64,000 nt of DNA from Sphingorhabdus profundilacus (GTDB taxonomy: Bacteria > Pseudomonadota > Alphaproteobacteria > Sphingomonadales > Sphingomonadaceae), in NCBI RefSeq assembly GCF_009769755.1, contig NZ_SDWJ01000002.1, forward strand, positions 434,001-498,000, read 5' to 3'. The position numbers and the translations under genes are program-made. The notes under the pieces are model-generated. The model did not search any database. It had not been told where the DNA came from and saw only the letters and a list, made by a program, of their open reading frames with translations. This document shows positions 27,540 to 36,592 of the stretch, one piece after another. Numbering within the stretch: position 1 is the stretch's first letter; every line of letters begins with the position of its first letter.

Positions 27540-29942
27540 TTAGAATGTTTTTCGCACCGTGACCCCGAATGTACGCGGACTATTCGTCGTAAAACCGAGG
27601 CGCGCTCTACCGCCGCGTTCCCTGTCGAATGACAATAGGGCGTTTTCATCGAACAGATTGTTGACATATGCGATTACCGACAAGCCATTTTCAAAATCAA
27701 CACCCGCACTTAAATTGACCAGTTGATAGCTCGGCAGAACAAGGTTTAGGGTCGTCGCATCGGTCCCCGGAGCCCCTGCAAAGGCAAGGCCGGAAACAAA
27801 ACTACGCGGATTACCCTCTTGGTCACTGGGTTGTGTAATGCGGTTTCCAACATGCTGGATTGAAGTGGCGATATAAGCTTCAGCCGACGAGCTTACCGGA
27901 AATTTATAGCTCGCATTTGCTGAAATTTGAAACTTGGGTACTGTTGGCAGACGATTTCCATCGCGGATACCCGCAATTACGGCCCCCGCCGTCGATGTAA
28001 CCGAAGAGTCGAACTTGGCGCTAAGTAGGCTTCCCGAAATGCCGAAGTCAAAACCATCGGCGGGGCTAGCGCTTAATTCAAATTCGAGACCCTGCGTATG
28101 CGCTTTGGGTACATTAAACACCACTCGCGACGAACAGCTTCCGGCATCCGCCGTCACCTGCAAATTATTTATGTCTGTATAAAATGCGGCTGCATTAAAC
28201 GTAATGCCACGGCTTTGTGTTTTTACGCCCAGTTCATAGTTCCAGAGCGTTTCATCATCATAACGTGGCCGATTGCCGAACGTTAAAGCGTCGACCCCGC
28301 CCGCACCACCGGAACAAAGTGGAATATTGAGCGGGTCATTAACACCCCCGAGCCGGAAACCTTTCGACGCTTGAGCATTGATCGTTATGCCATCTGTTGC
28401 CTTGAAACTTGCCAGCAGGCGAGGCGTAAAACCGTCCGACTTTGTGCTTGCAGGTTGGTTGTCGCCATTCGAAAACAGACCACCCGATTTGAATATCCGG
28501 TCTTCAGAAAAATCATAATAACGACCACCTGCCGTCAATGTGAATTTATCCCCAAAAGCGTAGCTTGCTTCGCCAAATATGGCCTTTTGTTCAATGTCAT
28601 AAACGATATCCGCATTGTAAGGCGAGTTAAGCGGAAAGCCGTTCGCAACTGCGGCCGACGTGCCAGCGCCAAATCGTGCATCGGTAAACGCGTCATATCC
28701 TGGTGTAGGCAAGCGTTGTGCATAATCACGGTCAGTGTTGGAATAGAAACCACCCAAGACCCATTGAAATGGCCCATCACCGCTCGAACTCAATCTCAGT
28801 TCCTGTGTGAAGGACTGGACTTTTGTCGTGTCGCGAAGGTTTGACGGTAACAAAACACCCGCGGTGGGAAAGCCCAAGTCGACCGAAACACTGCCAGTTA
28901 ATGCACTTGCGTCGCGGCTTACCAAAATGTCACGGTCCGTGTAACTGCTAACCGAGGTCACATCGACGCCACCAAGACCGATCTTGATTGTGCTATCCGC
29001 AATAAGTGTTTCGTCTTCAAAGCCCTCGCGCAGCAACAGATGCTGTTCCCGCTCATTAAAGGTTACGGCAGGTCGTGTAGTGGTAAAGGGGTTTGCATAG
29101 AGATTGAATACTTCCTGACGGTTAAATCCGTCGGTTGAAATCTTTTGATATACAACCCTCGGTGTAATGGAAAAATTGTCACTCGGCTCAACAGTCAGTG
29201 CAATTCGGCCACCATAGCGTTCGCCGTCATTGACATCCTGATCGACGCCGCCGCCTTCACGCCGGGCATCGATAAAGCCGCCATATTGCGTATAATATCC
29301 CACCGCACGAAAGGCCGCCTTTTCACCGATTGGAACATTTATCGCGCCTTTCAGGTGTCCGCCAAAATCATCCCCATCGACAAGATTAACATTTCCCTCA
29401 ACGGACCCTTCGGTCGCGCCTAATTTGGGTTGATTGGTAATGTAGCGCACGGTGCCGCCAACCGATCCTGAGCCAAATAGGGTGCCTTGCGGCCCCCTTA
29501 ACGTCTCGACGCGATTGAGGTCAAAAAGGTCAAGGTCGGGCGTGAACAAGGAGAGTGAAATAACAGATTCATCGAGATAAACGCCGACCTGTTCTTTAAC
29601 ACCAGGCTGGTCGCGGACAATCTGACCCGCCGAAACGCCACGAATGGAAACCTGACTCTGCCCAGGTCCTAGATTTTGGATAGTCAGACCAGCGACATTA
29701 CGCGAAAGGTCTTCGAGCGTGGTCGCGCCGGTTTTTTGTATGTCATCTGCAGTCTGGGCATTGATCGAAAACGGTACGTCCTGCAGATTTGCATCGCGTT
29801 TCGTGGCGGTCACGATGATAATGTTTTTATCAGCCTCGCTATCGGCGTCTTGTGCAAACACTGCGTTGCTAACGATCAGCGCGGCCAGCGCTGATACAGA
29901 CGCGCTCACGCGGGCTGCTTTACGGCACGTAAAGTTAATCAT
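27540..29942 (-). CDS. TonB-dependent outer-membrane receptor
   Basis: This 800-residue receptor has a signal peptide, a short TonB box-like stretch (IIIVTATKRDANLQDVP), a plug domain (about 45-160, with VETLRGPQGTLFGSGSVGG) and a long beta-barrel ending in aromatic VTVRKTF. The terminal Phe is the usual outer-membrane signature. It belongs to the large sphingomonad group of receptors for non-siderophore substrates. No transporter or catabolic gene is adjacent, so the ligand cannot be inferred. A good ribosome-binding site (GGGAGAGAGCC) precedes ATG 29942. Confidence 0.93.
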   Translation of the reverse strand: MINFTCRKAARVSASVSALAALIVSNAVFAQDADSEADKNIIIVTATKRDANLQDVPFSINAQTADDIQKTGATTLEDLSRNVAGLTIQNLGPGQSQVSIRGVSAGQIVRDQPGVKEQVGVYLDESVISLSLFTPDLDLFDLNRVETLRGPQGTLFGSGSVGGTVRYITNQPKLGATEGSVEGNVNLVDGDDFGGHLKGAINVPIGEKAAFRAVGYYTQYGGFIDARREGGGVDQDVNDGERYGGRIALTVEPSDNFSITPRVVYQKISTDGFNRQEVFNLYANPFTTTRPAVTFNEREQHLLLREGFEDETLIADSTIKIGLGGVDVTSVSSYTDRDILVSRDASALTGSVSVDLGFPTAGVLLPSNLRDTTKVQSFTQELRLSSSGDGPFQWVLGGFYSNTDRDYAQRLPTPGYDAFTDARFGAGTSAAVANGFPLNSPYNADIVYDIEQKAIFGEASYAFGDKFTLTAGGRYYDFSEDRIFKSGGLFSNGDNQPASTKSDGFTPRLLASFKATDGITINAQASKGFRLGGVNDPLNIPLCSGGAGGVDALTFGNRPRYDDETLWNYELGVKTQSRGITFNAAAFYTDINNLQVTADAGSCSSRVVFNVPKAHTQGLEFELSASPADGFDFGISGSLLSAKFDSSVTSTAGAVIAGIRDGNRLPTVPKFQISANASYKFPVSSSAEAYIATSIQHVGNRITQPSDQEGNPRSFVSGLAFAGAPGTDATTLNLVLPSYQLVNLSAGVDFENGLSVIAYVNNLFDENALLSFDRERGGRARLGFTTNSPRTFGVTVRKTF

Positions 29943-30079
29943 GGCTCTCTCCCTAGTTTGACAGATGGCTAAAACCTCTGTTCTATTCTTTCATAATGCG
30001 CCGATTAATTGGAATTTGTTACACCCTTTAATCTCGCGCACAGCATTTTCCATGAATAGTAGCATTTTTGCAACAGCCG

Positions 30080-30110
30080 AAAAATGGCCCGAACCATTGG
30101 GTCCGGGCCG
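30080..30110 (-). terminator. Rho-independent terminator of the glnK-amtB operon
   Basis: Stem arms are GGCCCGAACC (30086-30095) and GGTCCGGGCC (30100-30109), with a 4-nt loop and one mismatch. On the minus strand the hairpin is followed by ATTTTTCGG. It lies about 90 bp past the amtB stop. Confidence 0.8.
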
Positions 30111-30196
30111 TAAGTTGGATGTTCGCGGGAGGAACATCGGGAGGAGGCGGAGCGTCAAAGGAGAGGAGAGAACGCCCCGCCGCCAAGCTGTGAAAC

Positions 30197-31660
30197 TCAA
30201 TAATTATAGGCGCGTTCTCCATGGCTGGAGAGGTCGAGACCTTCGCGTTCCGCTTCTTCGGTCGGACGCAGGCCCAGCGTGAATTTGAGACCGTAGAAAA
30301 GAACAGCCGAGACGACGCCGGTCCACAGAACCGTGGTGCCAACAGCCCATAGTTGCGAGATCAGCTGGTCAACCATCACATATTCACCAGGAACAGCCGG
30401 GAAGACGGTGTAGTCGATCCATCCCTGACCGCCGAGCGCCGGATCGGCAACGATAGCGGTTCCGAGGGCACCCACGATGCCACCAACGCCGTGCACGCCG
30501 AAGACGTCGAGCGTGTCGTCATATTTCAGCTTGTTCTTCACGACGGCGACGAAGAGGTAGCAGACAGCCGACGCGACGAAGCCGAGAAGGATCGACGTCA
30601 TAGGCGCTGCAAATCCGCTGGCCGGTGTAATCGCGACCAGACCTGCAACGGCCCCTGTTACCGCGCCAAGAAGCGAAGGCTTGCCGTGGTGCACTTGTTC
30701 GATGATGCACCAGGCGACAGCCGCTGCGGCGGTGGCGACAAAGGTGTTCATAAAGGCGAGGGCTGCGATGCCGTTCGATTCAAGGTTCGAACCGGCGTTG
30801 AAACCGAACCAGCCAACCCACAGAAGCGAAGCGCCGATCATGGTCATGGTCAGGCTGTGCGGAGGCGTGGCTTCCCTGCCAAAGCCCACACGCTTGCCGA
30901 TGATGAGGCAGCCGACCAGACCAGCGATACCGGCGTTGATATGGACAACCGTGCCGCCCGCGAAATCGAGCGCAGCTTTACCCCAGAGGAAACCTACATC
31001 CGTTGGCGCGTCGACGAGGAAGTCGGGTCCAGCCCAGTACCACACCATGTGCGCGATCGGGAAATAGGCGAAGGTCAGCCACAGCACCGTGAAGATCATC
31101 AACGGCGTGAATTTGATACGTTCGGCAAAGGCGCCGACGATCAGGGCGGGCGTGATGCAGGCAAAGGTCATCTGGAAAATGACGAAGGCATATTCCGGAA
31201 TATACACATTGTTGCTGAACGTCGCCGCATAGGTCGTCGTGCTGACACCTGCGAGAAACGCCTTGGAGAGGCCGCCGATGAACGGACCGCCGCTGGTGAA
31301 GGCAAGGCTATAGCCATAGGTTACCCAGACAAGCGCCGCGACCGAAACGATCATGAACACCTGCATCAACAGGCTTAGCATATTCTTCGTGCGGACAAGG
31401 CCGCCATAGAAGAGTGCAAGTGCAGGGATCGACATCAGCAGGACCAGCGCCGAGCTGATCAGCATCCATGTGGTGTCGCCCTTGTCGACCATCGTCGCCA
31501 TCTGCTCGACCGTCGGGGCCTTGATGGGACCTTCGGCAACTGCGGCAGTCGCTGCCGCGGCACCATCAGCAACTGCTTCGGCCGCCTCCTGTGCAAAGGC
31601 GGGCAGAGCAGCGAACAATGTCGCCCCCGTCGCGCCTATGAATTTGAGTGTTTTGGACAT
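30197..31660 (-). CDS. amtB: Ammonium transporter
   Basis: This 487-residue inner-membrane transporter has a cleavable signal peptide, an Ala-rich spacer that includes a repeated AVADGAAAATAAV-like stretch, and then eleven transmembrane helices. Conserved features are MLISSALVLLMSIPALALFYGG at its start and DFAGGTVVHINAGIAGLV with the pore histidine. A second pore histidine is in DVFGVHGVGGIVG. It lies 31 bp downstream of the PII gene, the usual glnK-amtB arrangement, in which uridylylated or free PII gates the channel. Confidence 0.96.
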   Translation of the reverse strand: MSKTLKFIGATGATLFAALPAFAQEAAEAVADGAAAATAAVAEGPIKAPTVEQMATMVDKGDTTWMLISSALVLLMSIPALALFYGGLVRTKNMLSLLMQVFMIVSVAALVWVTYGYSLAFTSGGPFIGGLSKAFLAGVSTTTYAATFSNNVYIPEYAFVIFQMTFACITPALIVGAFAERIKFTPLMIFTVLWLTFAYFPIAHMVWYWAGPDFLVDAPTDVGFLWGKAALDFAGGTVVHINAGIAGLVGCLIIGKRVGFGREATPPHSLTMTMIGASLLWVGWFGFNAGSNLESNGIAALAFMNTFVATAAAAVAWCIIEQVHHGKPSLLGAVTGAVAGLVAITPASGFAAPMTSILLGFVASAVCYLFVAVVKNKLKYDDTLDVFGVHGVGGIVGALGTAIVADPALGGQGWIDYTVFPAVPGEYVMVDQLISQLWAVGTTVLWTGVVSAVLFYGLKFTLGLRPTEEAEREGLDLSSHGERAYNY

Positions 31661-31691
31661 TTTATGGTTCCCCTAGCTAAATATTATCGCG

Positions 31692-32030
31692 TCAGAGCGC
31701 GGTTTCGTTGGTGTCGCCGGTCCGGATGCGTAACGCACCGGCAAGCTCGAATTCGAAAATCTTGCCATCGCCAATTGCGCCGGTTTCGGCAGCATGCTGG
31801 ATAGCTTCGATCACCGCAGGTGCCTGATCGCTTGCACAGGCAATCTCGATCTTCACCTTGGGCACCATGTTGGTTTCATATTCCGCGCCGCGGTAGATTT
31901 CGGTCTGACCCTTTTGACGGCCGAAGCCTTTGACCTCGGTCACTGTCATGCCCGACACACCAAGCGCGGTCAGCGCTTCGCGGACCGGGTCAAGCTTGTG
32001 CGGCTTTATCACTGCTATAATATATTTCAT
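31692..32030 (-). CDS. glnK: Nitrogen regulatory protein P-II
   Basis: This is a 112-residue PII protein. ATG 32030 gives the family start MKYIIAVIKPHKLD; the frame is open further upstream without homology. The T-loop carries the uridylylated tyrosine in TEIYRGAEYE. The B-loop GDGKIFEFEL and C-terminal IRTGDTNETAL are intact. It senses 2-oxoglutarate and ATP/ADP and controls AmtB. A sigma-54 promoter lies 31-46 bp upstream. GlnE, another PII-linked enzyme, is encoded in the same window. Confidence 0.96.
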   Translation of the reverse strand: MKYIIAVIKPHKLDPVREALTALGVSGMTVTEVKGFGRQKGQTEIYRGAEYETNMVPKVKIEIACASDQAPAVIEAIQHAAETGAIGDGKIFEFELAGALRIRTGDTNETAL

Positions 32031-32060
32031 GCACACCCCCGTTGGTTGTGCAGTGCAATA

Positions 32061-32076
32061 TGCAATCGCCGTGCCA
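32061..32076 (-). promoter_or_regulatory. Sigma-54 promoter of glnK-amtB
   Basis: On the minus strand the sequence reads TGGCAC-GGCGA-TTGCA, an exact match to the -24/-12 consensus (TGGCAC N5 TTGCA). The -12 element ends 31 bp before the glnK ATG. This implies RpoN with an activator such as NtrC under nitrogen limitation. No clear NtrC palindrome was recognised further upstream. Confidence 0.88.
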
Positions 32077-32200
32077 GAATCGCGGAGTCCCGGAATCGGT
32101 TGGTTTTGCGTGTGGACTCGCCCGGAATCAAACCGGGAGTATGTTAACAATTGCTTAAATATTGAGCAGTAAAAAGTGACTGCCTAATTATTGGGCAGTT

Positions 32201-32905
32201 CTATCCTATGTGCAGTGCCGCCCAAACGGGCAGATGGTCTGATGCCTGTTTGGAGAGCAGCGAGACATGGCAATCCGCCGCAGACACCTGAATATCATGG
32301 CTCACCACGATCCGGTCCAGCCGCGCCACCGGACGGGATGTGTGAAAGCTTTTGGGTGTCTGAACGATCCTGTGATGGTGAAATGCCAGCTCGCTCAAGG
32401 CCCCGCTATCGGACCATTGATTGAAATCCCCCATCATAACGGTTGGCATCAGCCGGGGGCAGGCATCAATCGCCGCCAACAAGGCCCGCACCTGCTTGCG
32501 CCGCCAAAGCCCCGAAAGGTCGAGATGGACGCCAATGACGCGCAAGGAATGGCCCGCAACCGACAGCTCCGCCATCACCGCCCCGCGGGGTTCGAGGGTC
32601 GGCATTTCGATCGGCGCGACATTTCGCACTTCGATGCCTTTTCGCACCAATATCGCATTTCCGTGCCACCCAATAGCGGCCGGGCGGAAATGCAAGGGAA
32701 CCGGCATCCAGGGCGTTTCCGCCTCCAGCATCGCCAGTGGCAGCGCACTCACCCGCGCGCCAAATCGGCGGTCAACCTCTTGCAGAGTGATAATGTCGGC
32801 ATCAATTTCGTTAAGGACATTGATGATCCGCGCAGGATTGCGACGCTGATCAAGGCCAACAGCTTTACGGATATTGTACGTCGCCACCTTGACCTGATGG
32901 CTCAT
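32201..32905 (-). CDS. Endonuclease/exonuclease/phosphatase family protein
   Basis: This 234-residue EEP-fold protein starts with VKVATYNIRKAVG and carries the catalytic LQEVD. GVHLDLSG, MMGDFNQWSD and SDHLPVWA lie downstream in family order. Members hydrolyse phosphodiesters in nucleic acids, lipids or sugars, and the substrate here is unknown. No signal peptide is seen. Its start overlaps the DUF2007 gene stop by four bases. Confidence 0.88.
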   Translation of the reverse strand: MSHQVKVATYNIRKAVGLDQRRNPARIINVLNEIDADIITLQEVDRRFGARVSALPLAMLEAETPWMPVPLHFRPAAIGWHGNAILVRKGIEVRNVAPIEMPTLEPRGAVMAELSVAGHSLRVIGVHLDLSGLWRRKQVRALLAAIDACPRLMPTVMMGDFNQWSDSGALSELAFHHHRIVQTPKSFHTSRPVARLDRIVVSHDIQVSAADCHVSLLSKQASDHLPVWAALHIG

Positions 32906-33114
32906 ATGCTGCCGGCTTCCCTTAAAATCTCTATCGCTTCTTCACATTCGTCATCAAGCACCATCAGCCGGACGGGAATGGCGAAAGCTGCGCTATCTGC
33001 TATGTTCATTCCTGTGTCAAAAGTGACCGCCATCAAACCGTGAGATTCCAGCAGCGTTCGTGCAATCTCAGCCTCTATGGCATTGGGGTAGCGGGCAAGC
33101 TCGACAAGCGCCAT
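32902..33114 (-). CDS. DUF2007-domain small protein
   Basis: This 70-residue protein has a ferredoxin-like alpha/beta pattern. The N-terminal VELARYPNAIEAEIARTLLE and C-terminal VLDDECEEAIEILRE fit the DUF2007 (putative signal-transducing) family, related to PII-like folds. It is translationally coupled to the downstream EEP protein. Function is unknown. Confidence 0.75.
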   Translation of the reverse strand: MALVELARYPNAIEAEIARTLLESHGLMAVTFDTGMNIADSAAFAIPVRLMVLDDECEEAIEILREAGSI

Positions 33115-33130
33115 CGGCTAATCCTGACCC

Positions 33131-33691
33131 TTAATTTGCCGGTCCAAAATAACGGTCGGTGGGTCGGGTCGGTAATCCGTCAATGCTCTTTATACGCCCT
33201 TTGGTTTTATTCAGCCATGCGTCGGCATCGGCCTGGGCATGATATTTGGTCAGCGTTTCCCGCTCGCGGTCGAGCGTCATAAAGGGTACGCCCCAGCCGC
33301 AGCTGCTTTGTACGCTTTCGACATCAATAACGAAAATCTGTCGTGTGCCAGGCAAAATCGTGAAATATGCGGCAAGTGCTTCCCATTCGTCATCCTGGGG
33401 CAACACAGGCCGACCACGACCGTAGATTCGCACAATCAGCGCCGGACGGTCGAAATCGCAGAACATGACGGTTATCCGCCCATCCGCCAGCAAATGGGCA
33501 TGGGTCTCATTCCCGGACCCGCCCAAATCCAGATAGGCCACGCGCGTCGGTGAAAGCACGCGGAAGCAGTCATATCCCTTCGGGGACAGATTGATCCGGC
33601 CATCGGCCGCAGCGGTCGCCGTAAAGAAAATCGGTTGTTTGCCGATCATCTCGACATGTTTGTCTGTCAACGTTTCGGTAAAGTCTGCCAT
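33131..33691 (-). CDS. Pyridoxamine 5'-phosphate oxidase-family protein
   Basis: This 186-residue protein has the split-barrel flavin/F420-binding fold. The N-terminal part (KQPIFFTATAAADGRINLSPKG) and LDLGGSGNETHAHL match PNPOx-like FMN proteins, followed by FCDFDRPALIVRIYGRG. Family members include FMN reductases, heme-utilisation proteins and pyridoxamine oxidases. True PdxH has motifs not seen here, so no gene name is given. Its stop lies in a copy of the AGGGTCAGGAT motif. Confidence 0.82.
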   Translation of the reverse strand: MADFTETLTDKHVEMIGKQPIFFTATAAADGRINLSPKGYDCFRVLSPTRVAYLDLGGSGNETHAHLLADGRITVMFCDFDRPALIVRIYGRGRPVLPQDDEWEALAAYFTILPGTRQIFVIDVESVQSSCGWGVPFMTLDRERETLTKYHAQADADAWLNKTKGRIKSIDGLPTRPTDRYFGPAN

Positions 33692-33747
33692 TCACCCGTT
33701 TTGACGCAATTACCGATGGAGCGCAACCTAGGCCGTGAACTCACAAC

Positions 33748-34935
33748 CTAACAGGACGAACCGGGTATCGGAATACCCAAAGGTCCCTTGCAAGATTTGG
33801 GCTTACGCGCGGGCGCGCCTTCCTCTCCCCCGCCCGCTCCCATCGATCCCATTCCGGTCATGAAGCTGGTAAAGGCACGAAAACGAACCTTCGCCGTCCA
33901 GTCGATATTCCACACCGCCTTGGGATCGGCCGGTTTGGGCGGAAAGGCAAAATTCTCCTCCGGACCGAAGGCATTCATACTGCCGAACATCATGCCGCCC
34001 GCCGCCGCCTTGGCTTCGGCAGGGATTGAACAGGTTGTCTGTGTCGGCGGCAGGATGTTCTTTGCGGCAATCTGCCGCTGCACTTCGGCCGGGGATAGCC
34101 AGTCCATGCCGGTGCCCCCATCCTTGCTGTTGGCCGATGTCCACATGACCAGATCGCCGCCCTGCCCCGCACGTTCCATGCCGCCCATCGCCCAGGCGAC
34201 ATATCCGGTTGCGGTGGGAACGCTGTTCCATTTGAGCAGGATCGCCCCCAATTGTTCCGACGGATTGACCTTTAGCGAAGCCATATAGTCGTTCATCAGC
34301 GCGAATTTGATTTCAGGCGTGTAGGCGCTGGCCACCCGATGTTCGCCGCGCAAGGAGGAGCCGGACTTGGGTTGCTTGCCATTTTGCCCATTGGGCCACC
34401 AGGCGGCATTTGCATCGCGCGCCGCGGCTGCGACCTGCATACCCCGCATCTGGGCGGGCATATTTGCGGGCATCTGCGCCGTCGGCAATTTTGCAAAATC
34501 GATGATGAAGGGTTGCCCCTTGGGTGCCTTGGTATAGCAGCCCCAGAACATCAGTAGACGGCCCTTCGGCTTTTCCATGCCGCGCGGATCATAATCACGG
34601 TCGGTCTTGGACGGCTTGCCCGGCGCATCGCCGACCAGCGGCACCGACTTGCCCATCTTGGCAGCAGGCAGGAAGAAATGATCGGCCTTTTCCGGCTGCT
34701 GCGGCGAAGGCGTTGCGGAAGTCAATTTGAGGTCCAGCATATAATTATCGCCGCCACCGCCGAGCAGTCCGCCGAGACCGCCGCCCATCATGGCCCCCAT
34801 GCCCATGCCGGACATAGTCGACACATCCATGCTATATTGCGCCTTGGGACCTGTTGTTTTCTGGGCGGAGCCGGGCACCGTCGCCAGAACAGCGGCAACC
34901 GCCGCCAATGAGGCATATCGTGATATTGAACGCAT
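33748..34935 (-). CDS. Secreted Met/Gly-rich protein of unknown function
   Basis: This 395-residue protein has a signal peptide (MRSISRYASLAAVAAVLATVPGSAQ). A Met/Gly-rich stretch follows at about residues 40-65 (SGMGMGAMMGGGLGGLLGGGG). The rest is globular with WGCYTKAP, YVAWAMGG and a C-terminal cysteine pair in KSCKGPLGIPIPGSSC. Met-rich segments can bind copper, but nothing else supports that. I recall similar proteins only from sphingomonads. It sits between PNPOx and tldD on the same strand, apparently transcribed alone. Confidence 0.65.
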   Translation of the reverse strand: MRSISRYASLAAVAAVLATVPGSAQKTTGPKAQYSMDVSTMSGMGMGAMMGGGLGGLLGGGGDNYMLDLKLTSATPSPQQPEKADHFFLPAAKMGKSVPLVGDAPGKPSKTDRDYDPRGMEKPKGRLLMFWGCYTKAPKGQPFIIDFAKLPTAQMPANMPAQMRGMQVAAAARDANAAWWPNGQNGKQPKSGSSLRGEHRVASAYTPEIKFALMNDYMASLKVNPSEQLGAILLKWNSVPTATGYVAWAMGGMERAGQGGDLVMWTSANSKDGGTGMDWLSPAEVQRQIAAKNILPPTQTTCSIPAEAKAAAGGMMFGSMNAFGPEENFAFPPKPADPKAVWNIDWTAKVRFRAFTSFMTGMGSMGAGGGEEGAPARKPKSCKGPLGIPIPGSSC

Positions 34936-35036
34936 GTTTCCACTCCTGGGTTTCCGGACCTGTCAGCCCGGTCAAACATGCGACCCGATTCTCGTTACCT
35001 GCTAACTATATGCATGTCGGAAAACGAAGCAAGTCC

Positions 35037-36464
35037 TTACCCAGCGGTGCCTCCAACCGTCAGCGCGCTGACCAGGGTCGTCGGCTGCCCGACGCCGGCA
35101 GGGACGCTTTGACCCGCTTTGCCGCAAATGCCGACGCCTTCGTCGAGCGCCATGTCGTTGCCGATGCCGGTTACATTGTTGAGCGCGGTGAAGCCGTCGC
35201 CAATCAGGGTCGCGCCCTTGATGGGATCGCCCAGCTTTCCGTCCTTGACCAGATAAGCCTCGGTGCAGCTGAACACGAACTTGCCCGACACGATATCGAC
35301 CTGACCGCCGCCAAAGCTCTTGGCGAAGATGCCGTTTTTGACGCGACTCAAAAGTTCGGCAGGATCATCGTTACCGCCCCGCATGAAGGTGTTGGTCATG
35401 CGCGGCATCGGCGCATGCGCGTAGCTTTCGCGGCGGCCATTGCCCGTCGGCTCCACACCCATCAGCCGCGCGTTCATGCGGTCCTGCATATAGGCGCGCA
35501 AGATGCCGTCTTCGATCAGGACATTTTCCTGCGTCGGCGTGCCTTCATCATCAATCGAGAGCGACCCGCGCCGGTTCAGCATCGTGCCATCGTCGACCAC
35601 CGTCACGCCCGGCGCAGCGACGCGCTGGCCGATCTTGCCCGAGAACACCGAAGAGCCCTTGCGGTTGAAATCGCCTTCCAGACCATGGCCCACCGCCTCA
35701 TGCAGCAAGACGCCGGGCCAGCCCGGTCCGAGCAGGACGGTCATCTCGCCCGCAGGGGCCGCGACCGACCGCAAATTGGTGAGCGCCTGTGCCAGCGCCT
35801 CATCAATGGCATGTTCCCATTCATGGTCTTCAAACAGCTTGTCGTACAGATAGCGACCACCAAAACCGTAATTGCCGCTCTCGCGCCGGTCGCCATCTTG
35901 CGCGACGATGGACACGTTCAGCCGCACAAGCGGGCGGACATCGGTGGCGATGAACCCGTCGGCGCGGACGATCTCCACGACGGTCCAGCTGCCCGACAGG
36001 CTGACGCTGACCTGTGCGACACGGGGATCGCGGGCGCGGGCGGCGGCATCGATTTTCTGGCAAAGCGCGACCTTCTGCGCGAAGGGCACCAGTTCCAGCG
36101 GATTGCCGTCGGTATAAAGGTGCCGGTTATTCTTGCGCGGCGGGGCGGCGGGCTGATCCTTGGCGGGGTCGAGCAGCTTCAATGTTTCGCCCGCACGCCG
36201 GATGGCGGCCTCGCTCATATCATTGGCGTGGCTGAACCCCGTCATCTCGCCAGACACACCGCGCAGGCCGAAACCCGAACCGGTGGAATAATCCGCCATC
36301 TTCAGACGGCCATCGTCAAAACCGAAACTCTCGGTGGCGCTATATTGCAGATAGAGCTCGCCATCATCGCAGGCCTTGAGCGCCTCGCGCGTCAAACGCT
36401 GGGCCGCATCAGGGTCGAGCAGGCCGGGTTGATACAGATAGGAACGGGGATCGGTATATGTCAT
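35037..36464 (-). CDS. tldD: Metalloprotease TldD
   Basis: This is a 475-residue TldD/PmbA-type metalloprotease. ATG 36464 gives MTYTDPRSYLYQPGLL; the frame is open upstream across the divergent tgt promoter region. The zinc motif HEAVGHGLEGD is seen near residue 250. TldD forms a heterodimer with TldE/PmbA and cleaves unfolded peptides; no tldE lies nearby. Conserved C-terminal segments such as GGQVDIVSGKFVFSCTEAYL are present. Confidence 0.94.
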   Translation of the reverse strand: MTYTDPRSYLYQPGLLDPDAAQRLTREALKACDDGELYLQYSATESFGFDDGRLKMADYSTGSGFGLRGVSGEMTGFSHANDMSEAAIRRAGETLKLLDPAKDQPAAPPRKNNRHLYTDGNPLELVPFAQKVALCQKIDAAARARDPRVAQVSVSLSGSWTVVEIVRADGFIATDVRPLVRLNVSIVAQDGDRRESGNYGFGGRYLYDKLFEDHEWEHAIDEALAQALTNLRSVAAPAGEMTVLLGPGWPGVLLHEAVGHGLEGDFNRKGSSVFSGKIGQRVAAPGVTVVDDGTMLNRRGSLSIDDEGTPTQENVLIEDGILRAYMQDRMNARLMGVEPTGNGRRESYAHAPMPRMTNTFMRGGNDDPAELLSRVKNGIFAKSFGGGQVDIVSGKFVFSCTEAYLVKDGKLGDPIKGATLIGDGFTALNNVTGIGNDMALDEGVGICGKAGQSVPAGVGQPTTLVSALTVGGTAG

Positions 36465-36592
36465 ACCCCCTATATGGAGAAGCAATGCAGGCGCGAAAAG
36501 GTCTAATATAAAACTCCAATATAAAACAATGCGGCGGACCGCGGGACGCGCATGCCCTTCCCTCTGCAATCAACCCTGCTAAAGCGACGGCG

